Both the position numbers and the translations under genes were made by a program. This document shows positions 27,445 to 35,562 of a stretch of DNA of 64,000 bases, piece by piece. The stretch is from assembly GCF_018613675.1 (NCBI RefSeq), contig NZ_JAGGPQ010000005.1:124001-188000 (forward strand), written 5' to 3'. Position 1 is the stretch's first letter, and every line of letters starts with the position of its first letter. The notes under the pieces were generated by a model. It saw nothing but the letters and a program-made list of their open reading frames with translations. It did no database searches and had not been told where the DNA came from. This DNA is from Arthrobacter sp. ISL-85 (GTDB taxonomy: Bacteria > Actinomycetota > Actinomycetes > Actinomycetales > Micrococcaceae).

Positions 27445-30400
27445 TTCTTCAGGATGTCCATGTCACTGCCGTTGTGGTTGCCCACAACGGCAGTGCCTAT
27501 CTGCCCAGAACCCTTTCAGCCCTGGCGGCCCAAACACGCCCGGCTGACCGCGCCGTCGGCGTGGACGCGGGATCCGGCGACGATTCATACAACCTCCTCA
27601 GGGAGGCCCTGGGTGACGCCGGCGTAACCAGGCACCCCCGGGGCAAGGGCGGCATGGGTGCCGCGGTCTCCGCCGCGCTTGCAGCGCTGGTGCCACTTGA
27701 CGGAAACGCGGACGGCGGCAGGACGGAGTGGCTCTGGCTGCTCCACGACGACGCTGCGCCGGCGCCGGAAGCACTCGCTGAACTCTTGGGCGCCGTGGAG
27801 CGTGCACCCTCGGTAACCGTTGCCGGCTGCAAACAGTTGGACTGGCATTCGCCGCGGAAATTGATGGATGTGGGCCTCTCCACCAGCAGGTGGGCCGAGC
27901 GGCTTACCCTCATCGACGCCGATGAGATGGATCAGGGCCAGTACGACGGCCGCACCGACACTTTCGCCGTGAATTCTGCCGGCATGCTGGTGCGCCGGGA
28001 TGTCTGGGAACAGTTGGGCGGTTTCGACCCCGCCTTGCCGGGCAGCGGCGACGACGTCGACTTTTGCTGGCGGAACCGCCTGGCAGGGCACCGCGTAGTG
28101 GTGGTCCCCGCAGCCCGGATGTTCCATGTGGCGCACCGGCCGCACGCCCTTGGAAACCCGTCCGCAGCCCGTAAAGCGCAGGTCCATCTGCGCCTAAAGC
28201 ACTGCCCGCTCTGGATGGTGCCCGTCCATGGCATCGGCGCCTTGCTGGGCAGCCTCTTCAAGCTGGTCCTGAGCATCGTGGTCAAAGATCCGGGCCATGG
28301 CATCTCCCAGCTTCTGGCCACTTGCGCTGCCCTGGGCCGGCCCCGGGCGGTGGCCAAGGCCCGGCGGACAGCCAAACGTACGCGGCGCATCCGCCGGTCC
28401 GTCATCCGCAAACTCCAGACGCCCCGCCGGGAGGTATGGAGCCACCGCCGGTCCTTGATGGAGGCCCTGGGATCCGACGGGTCGGCCTCTGACCACCTCG
28501 TGCAGGATCCGCTCGCGCACCAGCCCACCGGAGACGCCGCGGACGACTTTGCCGCCCTGGCCACCAGCAAGCGCGGCTGGGTGGGCAACGGTGCCCTCGC
28601 CGCCGCCATCATCGCAGCAGTGGCCTCGCTCCTGGCGCTCGCAGGGCTGTTCCGTGCCCGGGCCGTAGCCGGCGGAGCGCTGATCCCTGTCTCGGCGGAC
28701 CTGGGGGACATCTGGCACAACGCCTCCAGTTGGTGGGTCAGCCTGGGAGCGGGCCTTCCCGGCCGGGGCGATCCCTTTGGCTACGTCCTTTGGGTGATCG
28801 GCGTCGCCGGCGGAGGCGATGCCAACGCGGCCATGGCCTGGCTGCTTCTGCTCGCTGCCCCGCTGTCAGGACTCACGGCGTGGTTCGCCGCGGGCGGCGT
28901 GACCGAACGCCGTCGGCTCCGCTTCGCGGCGGCAATCTTCTGGGCCGCTGCGCCGGCCCTCCAGGCCGCGCTGAACCAAGGCCGGGCAGGTGCCTTGATC
29001 GCACACATTATGCTGCCGCTGGTAGTCCTGGGCCTCCTGCGGGCTACCGGCTCAGCAGTTGGCCATGGCCGTTTCAGCCTCACCTCAGCGTCCGGTTACG
29101 GACCCGGTGAGCAGCCCCCGGCCAAGGCAGGCATCAACGGAGTTCCATCGTGGACGGCAGCCGCAGCCGGAGGACTCGCCCTGGCTGTCACCACCGCGTC
29201 CGCGCCCTCCCTGCTCATCCCCGCAACTGTGGTCATCGTGCTGTGCGGCATCCTGCTCGGACGGCGTGGCCGGACAGTGTGGTGGGCGCTGCTCCCCAGC
29301 GCGGCCCTGTTTATCCCGTTTGCACTGTCCACCCTCGACAGGCCGCGCGCGCTCCTGGCCGACCCCGGGCTCCCCCTTGGATTCGACGCCGCCCCGCTGT
29401 GGCAGCAGATCCTGGGCCAGCCCCTGTCCTTCGACCCCGCCGGTGGCCTCCGGGGGCTCGCCGCCTTCCAGGGCGGGACGGCGCCGTGGGCCCTGCTCCT
29501 GGCTCTGCTCATTGCAGGGCCGGTGCTGGTCCTCGCCGTAGTAGGGCTCTTCAGCGCGGGGCGCAGGGCCCGTACTGCCAGATGGTTCTGGATCGGTTCG
29601 ATTATCGCCCTGGCCGGCGGGTGGCTGGCAGGCCATGTTGCCACCGGACTGAACGCAGGTGTCATGGTGACGCCCTTTCCCGGGCCCGCCGTGTCCGCCG
29701 CGTCCTTTGCCCTCCTTGCCGCGGCGCTCCTCGGGTCGGAGCAACTGCTCTCAGCAGCGGACCGCGGAGCCGGTTCCGGGGCGAGGACCAGGCCGGCCGC
29801 CCGCGCCGGCCTGGCACTTGGCCTGGTGGTGTTGCTGGCCGGACCCCTGGCAGGCATGGCCGCCTGGTCCGCACAAAACTTGCTGCGTCCGGCCGGTACC
29901 GCCGCCGCACCGGCAAGCCAGGGCGGGGCCCCCGCTTCGAACCCGTCCGCTGACGGGAACGGGGGAGCGTTGGGCACTCCGCGGCTCGTGGAGGCCGCCA
30001 CCCCACGGTCCCTTCCCGCCACCGCCGTCGACCGCGGCACCGGACCTGAACAGACGCGTACCCTCCTGCTCAGCACCGGAGACGACGGCACCTTTAACGC
30101 ATCCCTGATGCGCGGGTCCGGCACCACCCTGGACAGCCTCTCTGCCATCGCCTCCGCCCGGAACATCATCGGGGCTCCCGGTGCGGAAGAGGTGCGCGAT
30201 GACGACGACGTCACCGCAGCTGTCCGCCGCGTTGTGGCCACCATGGTCGCCGGGCAGGGCGTGGATCCCCGCACCGACCTCGAACAGCTTGGTGTCGGCT
30301 TTGTGGTGCTCCGCTCTGCGGACACCGCAGCCCAGCTGACCGCAAGCCGCATGGATGCAGTCCCGGGCCTGGTGGCCGTGGGGCAGACCGACGTCGGCTG

Positions 30401-30842
30401 GCTCTGGCGTATCAGCCCACTAAGCCAGGGGGGCTCCCAGGCCGCCGACGTTGCCCACCGGGTCCGTATTGTGGATGCCGGCGGGACGGCCACAGCGTTG
30501 GTCGCTTCCGGCACTGACGACGTCGACGCCGCTGTCCCGGCCGGCCCGGAAGGCCGGCTGGTGGTACTTGCCGAGCGGGCCGATCCCGGCTGGAGCGCCT
30601 GGTTCGACGGGCGGAAGCTGACTTCCACCACCTCCGGATGGTCTCAGGCCTTCACCCTTCCGGCATCGGCAGGCCAGCTGACGGTCCGTTACGAAAACCC
30701 GTGGTCATTCTGGGCTGCTGCCGCCCAAATAACAGTGATTGGGCTCACCGTCATCCTCGCCATCCCCATGCCGGCCCGGCGGCCGCGGACCGGCCTCTCC
30801 CGTGACGAGGGCTCCCTGCGTAAGGAACACCAACATGCATGA
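27444..30842 (+). CDS. Large membrane glycosyltransferase, family 2
   Basis: A protein of about 1,130 residues with a GT2 catalytic domain (first about 270 residues), then a 10-12-helix membrane domain and a C-terminal outside domain ending in one last helix. GT2 acidic motifs are WLLHDDAAP and GSGDDVDFCWRN. The only normal start in frame (GTG 27474) would remove beta-strand 1; the frame is open upstream and encodes LQDVHVTAVVVAHNG, the expected GT2 beginning. I therefore annotate from ATT 27444, which overlaps the whiB TAA by one base and has AGGAAG 11 nt upstream. A sequencing or real frameshift is the alternative. The donor and acceptor sugars are unknown. Confidence 0.85.
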   Translation: MLQDVHVTAVVVAHNGSAYLPRTLSALAAQTRPADRAVGVDAGSGDDSYNLLREALGDAGVTRHPRGKGGMGAAVSAALAALVPLDGNADGGRTEWLWLLHDDAAPAPEALAELLGAVERAPSVTVAGCKQLDWHSPRKLMDVGLSTSRWAERLTLIDADEMDQGQYDGRTDTFAVNSAGMLVRRDVWEQLGGFDPALPGSGDDVDFCWRNRLAGHRVVVVPAARMFHVAHRPHALGNPSAARKAQVHLRLKHCPLWMVPVHGIGALLGSLFKLVLSIVVKDPGHGISQLLATCAALGRPRAVAKARRTAKRTRRIRRSVIRKLQTPRREVWSHRRSLMEALGSDGSASDHLVQDPLAHQPTGDAADDFAALATSKRGWVGNGALAAAIIAAVASLLALAGLFRARAVAGGALIPVSADLGDIWHNASSWWVSLGAGLPGRGDPFGYVLWVIGVAGGGDANAAMAWLLLLAAPLSGLTAWFAAGGVTERRRLRFAAAIFWAAAPALQAALNQGRAGALIAHIMLPLVVLGLLRATGSAVGHGRFSLTSASGYGPGEQPPAKAGINGVPSWTAAAAGGLALAVTTASAPSLLIPATVVIVLCGILLGRRGRTVWWALLPSAALFIPFALSTLDRPRALLADPGLPLGFDAAPLWQQILGQPLSFDPAGGLRGLAAFQGGTAPWALLLALLIAGPVLVLAVVGLFSAGRRARTARWFWIGSIIALAGGWLAGHVATGLNAGVMVTPFPGPAVSAASFALLAAALLGSEQLLSAADRGAGSGARTRPAARAGLALGLVVLLAGPLAGMAAWSAQNLLRPAGTAAAPASQGGAPASNPSADGNGGALGTPRLVEAATPRSLPATAVDRGTGPEQTRTLLLSTGDDGTFNASLMRGSGTTLDSLSAIASARNIIGAPGAEEVRDDDDVTAAVRRVVATMVAGQGVDPRTDLEQLGVGFVVLRSADTAAQLTASRMDAVPGLVAVGQTDVGWLWRISPLSQGGSQAADVAHRVRIVDAGGTATALVASGTDDVDAAVPAGPEGRLVVLAERADPGWSAWFDGRKLTSTTSGWSQAFTLPASAGQLTVRYENPWSFWAAAAQITVIGLTVILAIPMPARRPRTGLSRDEGSLRKEHQHA

Positions 30843-32598
30843 GCACACCCCACCGGCCGCCAAGGGCGGGGCTGGTGCCGGAACGCCGGACCCTGCCGAA
30901 CCGCTGCTTCCAAGTGATCAGCAGGAAGTACCGGGCAAACCCGAGCCAGCCGGAAAGCCTGCTTCCAGCCATCCCGGAGCGGGGCAGGGCCGGAAGGCGT
31001 CCGGCCGCGGCGCCACCCGGCTGCCGGGCGGCAAGGGCCGCGCAGCTTCCATTGCCGGAGCCGCGGCGGGCATTCTTATTCTCGCCGGCGGCGGAGCCGT
31101 AGTGGCCGCCGGTTCCCAGATAGCGGGGCCTGCGTCGAGCCGGACTGTACCGGCCGCCGAAGCTGCCGTTCCCGCGGGTGCCAGCCTCGGCGTGTGCCCA
31201 GGCCCTGCACGCCTGCTCGAGGGCACCGATGCAGGCACCGATGCCCAGTTCCGGCCCGAATCCGCTACTGCGGCAACCAGGGTCAGTGCCGCAGTGCTGA
31301 GCGCCGGAGGTGTGCTGCCGGGAAGCCGGCTGGCGCACCTGGACGGAGGCGCCGCCGTCGAAATCGCCAAAGACCCGGGGCAGGCGCCCCCTGCCGGAGC
31401 CCCCCAGGATCTCCGTGCCGGAGTGGTGGCAGACCGGACCGTGGACCAGGTAAACGTCCTGAGCGCCAACGCCGTGGCAAACCAGAATGCGTCGGCCGCC
31501 GGAGCCATGAAGTACACGGCAATCGACGGCGACCTCCAGGGCAGCGCAGCGGCTAACTGCGGGACGCCCTCGAATGACCAGTGGCTGGCTGGTGCCAGCA
31601 CCACTGTGGGCCGCACCTCCGTGCTGGCGTTGACCAACGCCTCCAGCACACCCGCCACAGTGAGCCTTGAATTGTTCGGTTCCGGCGGCCAAGTCCAGGC
31701 ACCCGGGAGCCGGGGGCTGCTGGTTGCCCCCGGCACCACGCGCAGCGTAGTCCTCGCTGGTCTCGCGCCCAACGAGCCGCAGCTCAGCGTGCACGTCCGC
31801 AGTGCCGGTGGGCCGGTTGCAGCCTCCATCCAGCAAAGTTTCCTGCGCGGCCTCACCCCCGGTGGTGTGGACTACATCAGCCCGGGAACCGCCCCAGCTG
31901 TCCGCCAGCTGATGACCGGCGTGGACATCCAGGACCCTGCCGGGCTTGCCGCCCTGACGGCACAGCCCGGGTACCGGGATGCGGGACCAGCCCTCGAACT
32001 GACCGTTCCGGGCGCGTCAGATGCAGTGGTGGAAATCAAGCTGTACGGGCGGGACGGCCAGCACGCGCTGCCGACTGGCGGGGTGATCACCGCGAAAGCC
32101 GGTTCAACCACTGAGGTGTCCCTGGCAGGGGTGCCCGCCGGCCAGTACACGGTTGCCGCCTCATCCGACGTCTCCTTCCTCGCCGCCGCCCGCATGAGCC
32201 GCGGCCTTCAGGCGGGAAAGGCTTCGGATGTGGCATGGGCGGCATCGGCAGTACGGCTCGGCAGCCAGCACGTGGTTCCCGTCCCCAAGGGCGGCCAACG
32301 CCAACTGGTGTTCGGGGCCCTGGACACCCGGGCCACCATCACCTACGCGCCCATCACCGCGGACGGAAAGGTCCGTGCCGCTGCGTCGGCCGATATCGCC
32401 GGCGGGACCACCGCCTCCATCACCATTCCTGACCAGGCTGAAGGGGCCGACGTCGTGGGCTACGTTGTGTCCGCCTCCGGTGGTGCTGCCTACGGAGCGG
32501 TGCTGCTGGGGCAGGACGGCCGCAACGATGTCTCCTCCCTGGCCTTCCTGGCAGCCGCCGCAGGCCAGGAAACGGTCCCGGTCGCGCTGGGCTACTAG
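30835..32598 (+). CDS. DUF5719 family membrane-anchored protein
   Basis: A 587-residue protein with a 70-residue Pro/Gly/Lys-rich cytoplasmic part, one membrane helix (about 72-93) and a large beta-rich outside domain (repeated AxxxTVxL-type strands such as RTSVLALTNASSTPATVSLELFG, given only as an example of strand pattern). The family is actinobacterial and uncharacterised. It overlaps the GT2 gene by 8 nt, with AAGGA 8 nt before its ATG, so the two are co-translated and probably work together on a surface glycan. No enzymatic motif is visible. Confidence 0.85.
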   Translation: MHEHTPPAAKGGAGAGTPDPAEPLLPSDQQEVPGKPEPAGKPASSHPGAGQGRKASGRGATRLPGGKGRAASIAGAAAGILILAGGGAVVAAGSQIAGPASSRTVPAAEAAVPAGASLGVCPGPARLLEGTDAGTDAQFRPESATAATRVSAAVLSAGGVLPGSRLAHLDGGAAVEIAKDPGQAPPAGAPQDLRAGVVADRTVDQVNVLSANAVANQNASAAGAMKYTAIDGDLQGSAAANCGTPSNDQWLAGASTTVGRTSVLALTNASSTPATVSLELFGSGGQVQAPGSRGLLVAPGTTRSVVLAGLAPNEPQLSVHVRSAGGPVAASIQQSFLRGLTPGGVDYISPGTAPAVRQLMTGVDIQDPAGLAALTAQPGYRDAGPALELTVPGASDAVVEIKLYGRDGQHALPTGGVITAKAGSTTEVSLAGVPAGQYTVAASSDVSFLAAARMSRGLQAGKASDVAWAASAVRLGSQHVVPVPKGGQRQLVFGALDTRATITYAPITADGKVRAAASADIAGGTTASITIPDQAEGADVVGYVVSASGGAAYGAVLLGQDGRNDVSSLAFLAAAAGQETVPVALGY

Positions 32599-32608
32599 GC
32601 GGGAAACG

Positions 32609-32630
32609 GGCCGCACGTTTGCCTGCGGCC
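32609..32630. terminator. Convergent terminator, DUF5719 / zincin-like gene
   Basis: Perfect 7-bp arms GGCCGCA (32609-32615) and TGCGGCC (32624-32630) with an 8-nt loop in the 36-nt gap. Confidence 0.6.
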
Positions 32631-32634
32631 GGTG

Positions 32635-33147
32635 TCAGTAGCGGCGGCGGTACACCGGATCCAAAGTCTCCGGCGCCACGCCCAGCATTTCCGCCGTGTG
32701 TTCCACCACAACGTCGTGGACCAGGTCCTGCAGTTCTTCCACGCTGGAGCACGCCTGCTCCACCACCCGCCGGTACACCGTGATCATGGGGCCGTCCCCA
32801 CCCGCCGCGGGCGTGTAGGAGCCCATCGGTGGAGCGGACGCATTCGCAGCCAGTTGCTCGAGGTCCGGCGGAATCTCGTCCACGCCGAACCGCACGCCGT
32901 CCAGGGTCTTGCCCCAGATGTCGTGCAGCCGCTGGGCCGAGTCCAGCACCATGTCGTCAAAGCGGTCGCCGCGCGTCCGGTAGCCGGGGTGGGCAGGCAA
33001 CATGACCTCGCCGCGGAGGCCCCGCCCATGGCGGTTCCGGCGCCGCCTGGAGAAGCTCCTGCCGGTGGTCTCCCCACCCGTTGCCGCGGGGGCATCCGGG
33101 TCAGCCAACCGGACCGAAAAACCTGATTCATGGTTCGATGACTGCAT
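32635..33147 (-). CDS. Metallopeptidase-family (zincin-like) protein with altered active site
   Basis: A 170-residue protein of the PF06262 zincin-like group, conserved beside whiB2 in Actinobacteria. Family blocks are GVRFGVDEIPPDL and ITVYRRVVEQACSSVEELQDLVHDVV (cited in part). Where true members have HExxH, this one has VVVEHTAEMLG: Glu149, His150 and Glu153 replace the zinc His-Glu-His order, with another His at 144. Zinc protease activity is therefore doubtful. The ATG at 33147 has TACAGT 6 nt upstream and no ribosome site. Residues 30-45 are strongly basic. Confidence 0.82.
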   Translation of the reverse strand: MQSSNHESGFSVRLADPDAPAATGGETTGRSFSRRRRNRHGRGLRGEVMLPAHPGYRTRGDRFDDMVLDSAQRLHDIWGKTLDGVRFGVDEIPPDLEQLAANASAPPMGSYTPAAGGDGPMITVYRRVVEQACSSVEELQDLVHDVVVEHTAEMLGVAPETLDPVYRRRY

Positions 33148-33153
33148 ACATTG

Positions 33154-33159
33154 ACTGTA
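33154..33159 (-). promoter_or_regulatory. -10 box of leaderless zincin-like gene promoter
   Basis: TACAGT on the minus strand, 6 nt before the ATG at 33147. Confidence 0.55.
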
Positions 33160-33263
33160 AACCCGGGGGAGGATTTCCGCGACACATCCCGTTGGCCCAG
33201 GGGGCGCGTCGGCCGGGCCGCAATGCGCGGCTTTTGGGCGGCGAAGGGGTAGTCTGTGATGTC

Positions 33264-33650
33264 GTGGGAGCTATCCGTCAATGTTCAAGGTCTGCCTGCC
33301 GCCAGTCGGCGGTAGCCACCCTGACGTACGTGTATGCAGATTCCACCGCCGTCCTGGGTCCGCTTGCCACCTACGCCGAACCGCACTGTTACGACCTCTG
33401 CGAGCAGCACGCTGATTCGTTGACGGTGCCCCGCGGCTGGGAAGTCCTGCGCCTGGCCATGCCTTCCACCCCGCAGCAGCCAGGACCCGATGACCTTTTG
33501 GCGCTCGCCAACGCTGTTCGCGATGCCGCCGCCCTCCCTCCTGAGCCGCAGGCACCCGCCCAGCGGGCACACCACTCCGCCCTTGAAGCTCCGGCCGGCA
33601 CCGAAGGCGCACGTCGGGGGCACCTGCGGGTCCTACGGGAACCTTCCTGA
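33264..33650 (+). CDS. DUF3499 family protein
   Basis: A 128-residue actinobacterial protein of unknown function. The start fits the family opening (IRQCSRSACRQSAVATLTYVY). Four conserved cysteines, Cys7, Cys12, Cys42 and Cys46 with His41, look like a small zinc-binding site. The tail after residue 75 is Pro/Ala-rich. GTG 33264 is chosen; a TAGTCT box lies 8 nt upstream, so the message may be nearly leaderless. Divergent from the zincin-like gene as in mycobacteria. Confidence 0.83.
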   Translation: MGAIRQCSRSACRQSAVATLTYVYADSTAVLGPLATYAEPHCYDLCEQHADSLTVPRGWEVLRLAMPSTPQQPGPDDLLALANAVRDAAALPPEPQAPAQRAHHSALEAPAGTEGARRGHLRVLREPS

Positions 33651-33728
33651 GCCACATCTGGCGGTAGGCTGGAGCTGCACATCTTTTCCGCTACCGGCGC
33701 GAGCGCGCCCGCCAGGGAGCATGAACAA

Positions 33729-33956
33729 ATGCCAAAGATCAGTCCCGAGCTGTTGTCCGTCCTGCGTTGCCCCGTGACCGGCTCGCCCCTGGTCCAGGAG
33801 GGCGAGGAGCTGGTGGCCACCGCCGCCGGGGCCACGGGAGCCAGGAACAGGTACGCCATCGAGGACGGGATCCCTTTGCTGCTGCCTCCGGAACTGCTTG
33901 GTGCAGCAGCCTCCGCAGGTTCTGACCAGCATGATCCCGCTGCGGCAGGGCACTAG
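33729..33956 (+). CDS. Trm112 family zinc-ribbon-like protein
   Basis: A 75-residue homologue of Trm112/YcaR. It keeps the LLSVLRCPVTGSPL and RYAIEDGIPLLLPPE blocks, but only one Cys of the usual zinc site, as in many bacterial members. Eukaryotic and archaeal Trm112 activate methyltransferases; bacterial partners are mostly unknown. Its place 75 nt before ahcY (which clears the methyltransferase product SAH) fits a methylation-related role, by inference. A TAGGCT box is near 33664. Confidence 0.85.
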   Translation: MPKISPELLSVLRCPVTGSPLVQEGEELVATAAGATGARNRYAIEDGIPLLLPPELLGAAASAGSDQHDPAAAGH

Positions 33957-34031
33957 TTCACCTGCATCCGTACGGACAGAAACAGCAGAACGGGGCCTGG
34001 ACCAGGACCCGGACCAAGCAAAGGACCACCC

Positions 34032-35498
34032 ATGACTTTTGACTACAAAGTTGCCGACATCTCCCTGGCGGAAGCCGGCCGGCACCAGATCCGCCTTGCC
34101 GAGCACGAAATGCCCGGCCTCATGTCCCTCCGTGAGGAGTTCGGCCCCACCCAGCCGCTCAAAGGTGCCAGGATCGCGGGTTCCCTGCACATGACGGTGC
34201 AGACCGCCGTGCTGATCGAGACGCTCACGGCGCTGGGCGCCGAGGTCCGCTGGGCCTCGTGCAACATCTTCTCCACCCAGGACGAGGCCGCCGCGGCCGT
34301 CGTGGTGGGCAAGGGCACGGTTGAGGATCCGCAGGGCGTGCCGGTGTTCGCCTGGAAAGGCGAGACCCTTGAGGAATACTGGTGGACCGCGGAACAGATC
34401 CTCACCTGGCCCGGCGCAGAGTCCAACCCCGAGCTTGGTCCCAACATGATCCTGGACGACGGCGGCGATGCCACCATGCTGGTGCACAAGGGCGTGGAGT
34501 TCGAGGCCGTGGGCAACGTACCCTCCGCTGATCCCGAGGATTCGGAGGAGTACGGTATCTTCCTCGGCGTGCTGCGCCGCTCCCTGGCCGCAGACGCGAA
34601 GAAGTGGACCAGGACGGCTGCCGCGATCAGGGGCGTCAGCGAGGAAACCACTACCGGTGTCCACCGGCTGTACCAGCTTGCAGACCAGGGCAAGCTGCTC
34701 TTCCCCGCCATCAACGTCAACGACTCCGTCACCAAGAGCAAGTTCGACAACAAATACGGCATCCGCCACTCCCTGCCCGACGGCATCAACCGGGCCACCG
34801 ATGTACTGATGGGCGGCAAAGTCGCCGTCGTCTGCGGTTACGGCGATGTGGGCAAGGGCGCCGCGGAAGCGCTGCGCGGCCAGGGCTCGCGCGTCATCGT
34901 GACCGAGATCGACCCCATCTGCGCCCTGCAGGCCGCCATGGACGGCTACCAGGTGGCAAAGCTGGAATCAGTCCTCGCCCAGGGCGACATCTTCATCACC
35001 ACCACCGGCAACAAGGACGTCATCCTGGCCAAGCACATGGCCGGCATGAAGAACAAAGCCATTGTGGGCAACATCGGCCACTTCGACAACGAAATCGACA
35101 TCGCCGGCCTGGCCCGCATCCCCGGCATCAAAAAGGTTGAAATCAAGCCGCAGGTCCACGAGTGGGTCTTCGATGAGGGCAAGGACGCCGAGCGCTCCAT
35201 CATCGTCCTGTCCGAAGGCCGGCTGCTCAACCTCGGCAACGCCACGGGCCACCCGTCCTTCGTCATGAGCAACTCGTTCGCCAACCAGACCATCGCCCAG
35301 ATCGAGCTGTGGACCAAGCGGGACCAGCACGAGTATGAGAACAAGGTCTACGTCCTGCCCAAGGTCCTGGACGAAAAGGTGGCACGGCTGCACCTGGGCG
35401 CCCTGGGCGTGGAGCTCACCGAACTGAGCAAGGACCAGGCAGAATACCTGGACATCGACGTCGCCGGTCCCTACAAGCCCGAGCACTATCGTTACTGA
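34032..35498 (+). CDS. ahcY: Adenosylhomocysteinase
   Basis: Splits S-adenosylhomocysteine into adenosine and homocysteine, relieving product inhibition of methyltransferases. The 488-residue length, with the roughly 40-residue insert common in bacteria, is normal. Visible blocks: [14 protein letters not shown], the NAD-binding [17 protein letters not shown], and the C-terminal PYKPEHYRY. The ATG at 34032 has AAAGGA upstream. The short 75-nt leader has no room for a SAH riboswitch. A strong terminator follows. Confidence 0.97.
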   Translation: MTFDYKVADISLAEAGRHQIRLAEHEMPGLMSLREEFGPTQPLKGARIAGSLHMTVQTAVLIETLTALGAEVRWASCNIFSTQDEAAAAVVVGKGTVEDPQGVPVFAWKGETLEEYWWTAEQILTWPGAESNPELGPNMILDDGGDATMLVHKGVEFEAVGNVPSADPEDSEEYGIFLGVLRRSLAADAKKWTRTAAAIRGVSEETTTGVHRLYQLADQGKLLFPAINVNDSVTKSKFDNKYGIRHSLPDGINRATDVLMGGKVAVVCGYGDVGKGAAEALRGQGSRVIVTEIDPICALQAAMDGYQVAKLESVLAQGDIFITTTGNKDVILAKHMAGMKNKAIVGNIGHFDNEIDIAGLARIPGIKKVEIKPQVHEWVFDEGKDAERSIIVLSEGRLLNLGNATGHPSFVMSNSFANQTIAQIELWTKRDQHEYENKVYVLPKVLDEKVARLHLGALGVELTELSKDQAEYLDIDVAGPYKPEHYRY

Positions 35499-35506
35499 GA
35501 CGTAAG

Positions 35507-35534
35507 GGTCCGGGCGCAGCCAAGCGCCCGGGCC
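35507..35534 (+). terminator. ahcY terminator
   Basis: Arms 35507-35517 and 35524-35534 form an 11-bp stem (one T-G), 6-nt loop, then GTTATTTT. Confidence 0.9.
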
Positions 35535-35549
35535 GTTATTTTCTGCACC

Positions 35550-35555
35550 TAGGAT
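35550..35555 (+). promoter_or_regulatory. -10 box of leaderless L,D-transpeptidase promoter
   Basis: TAGGAT, 7 nt before the ATG at 35563. Confidence 0.6.
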
Positions 35556-35562
35556 CAAAAAC

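Noticed and set aside
33957..34031. SAH riboswitch upstream of ahcY
   Set aside because: The leader is only 75 nt, and I see no conserved SAH-element core or paired arms.
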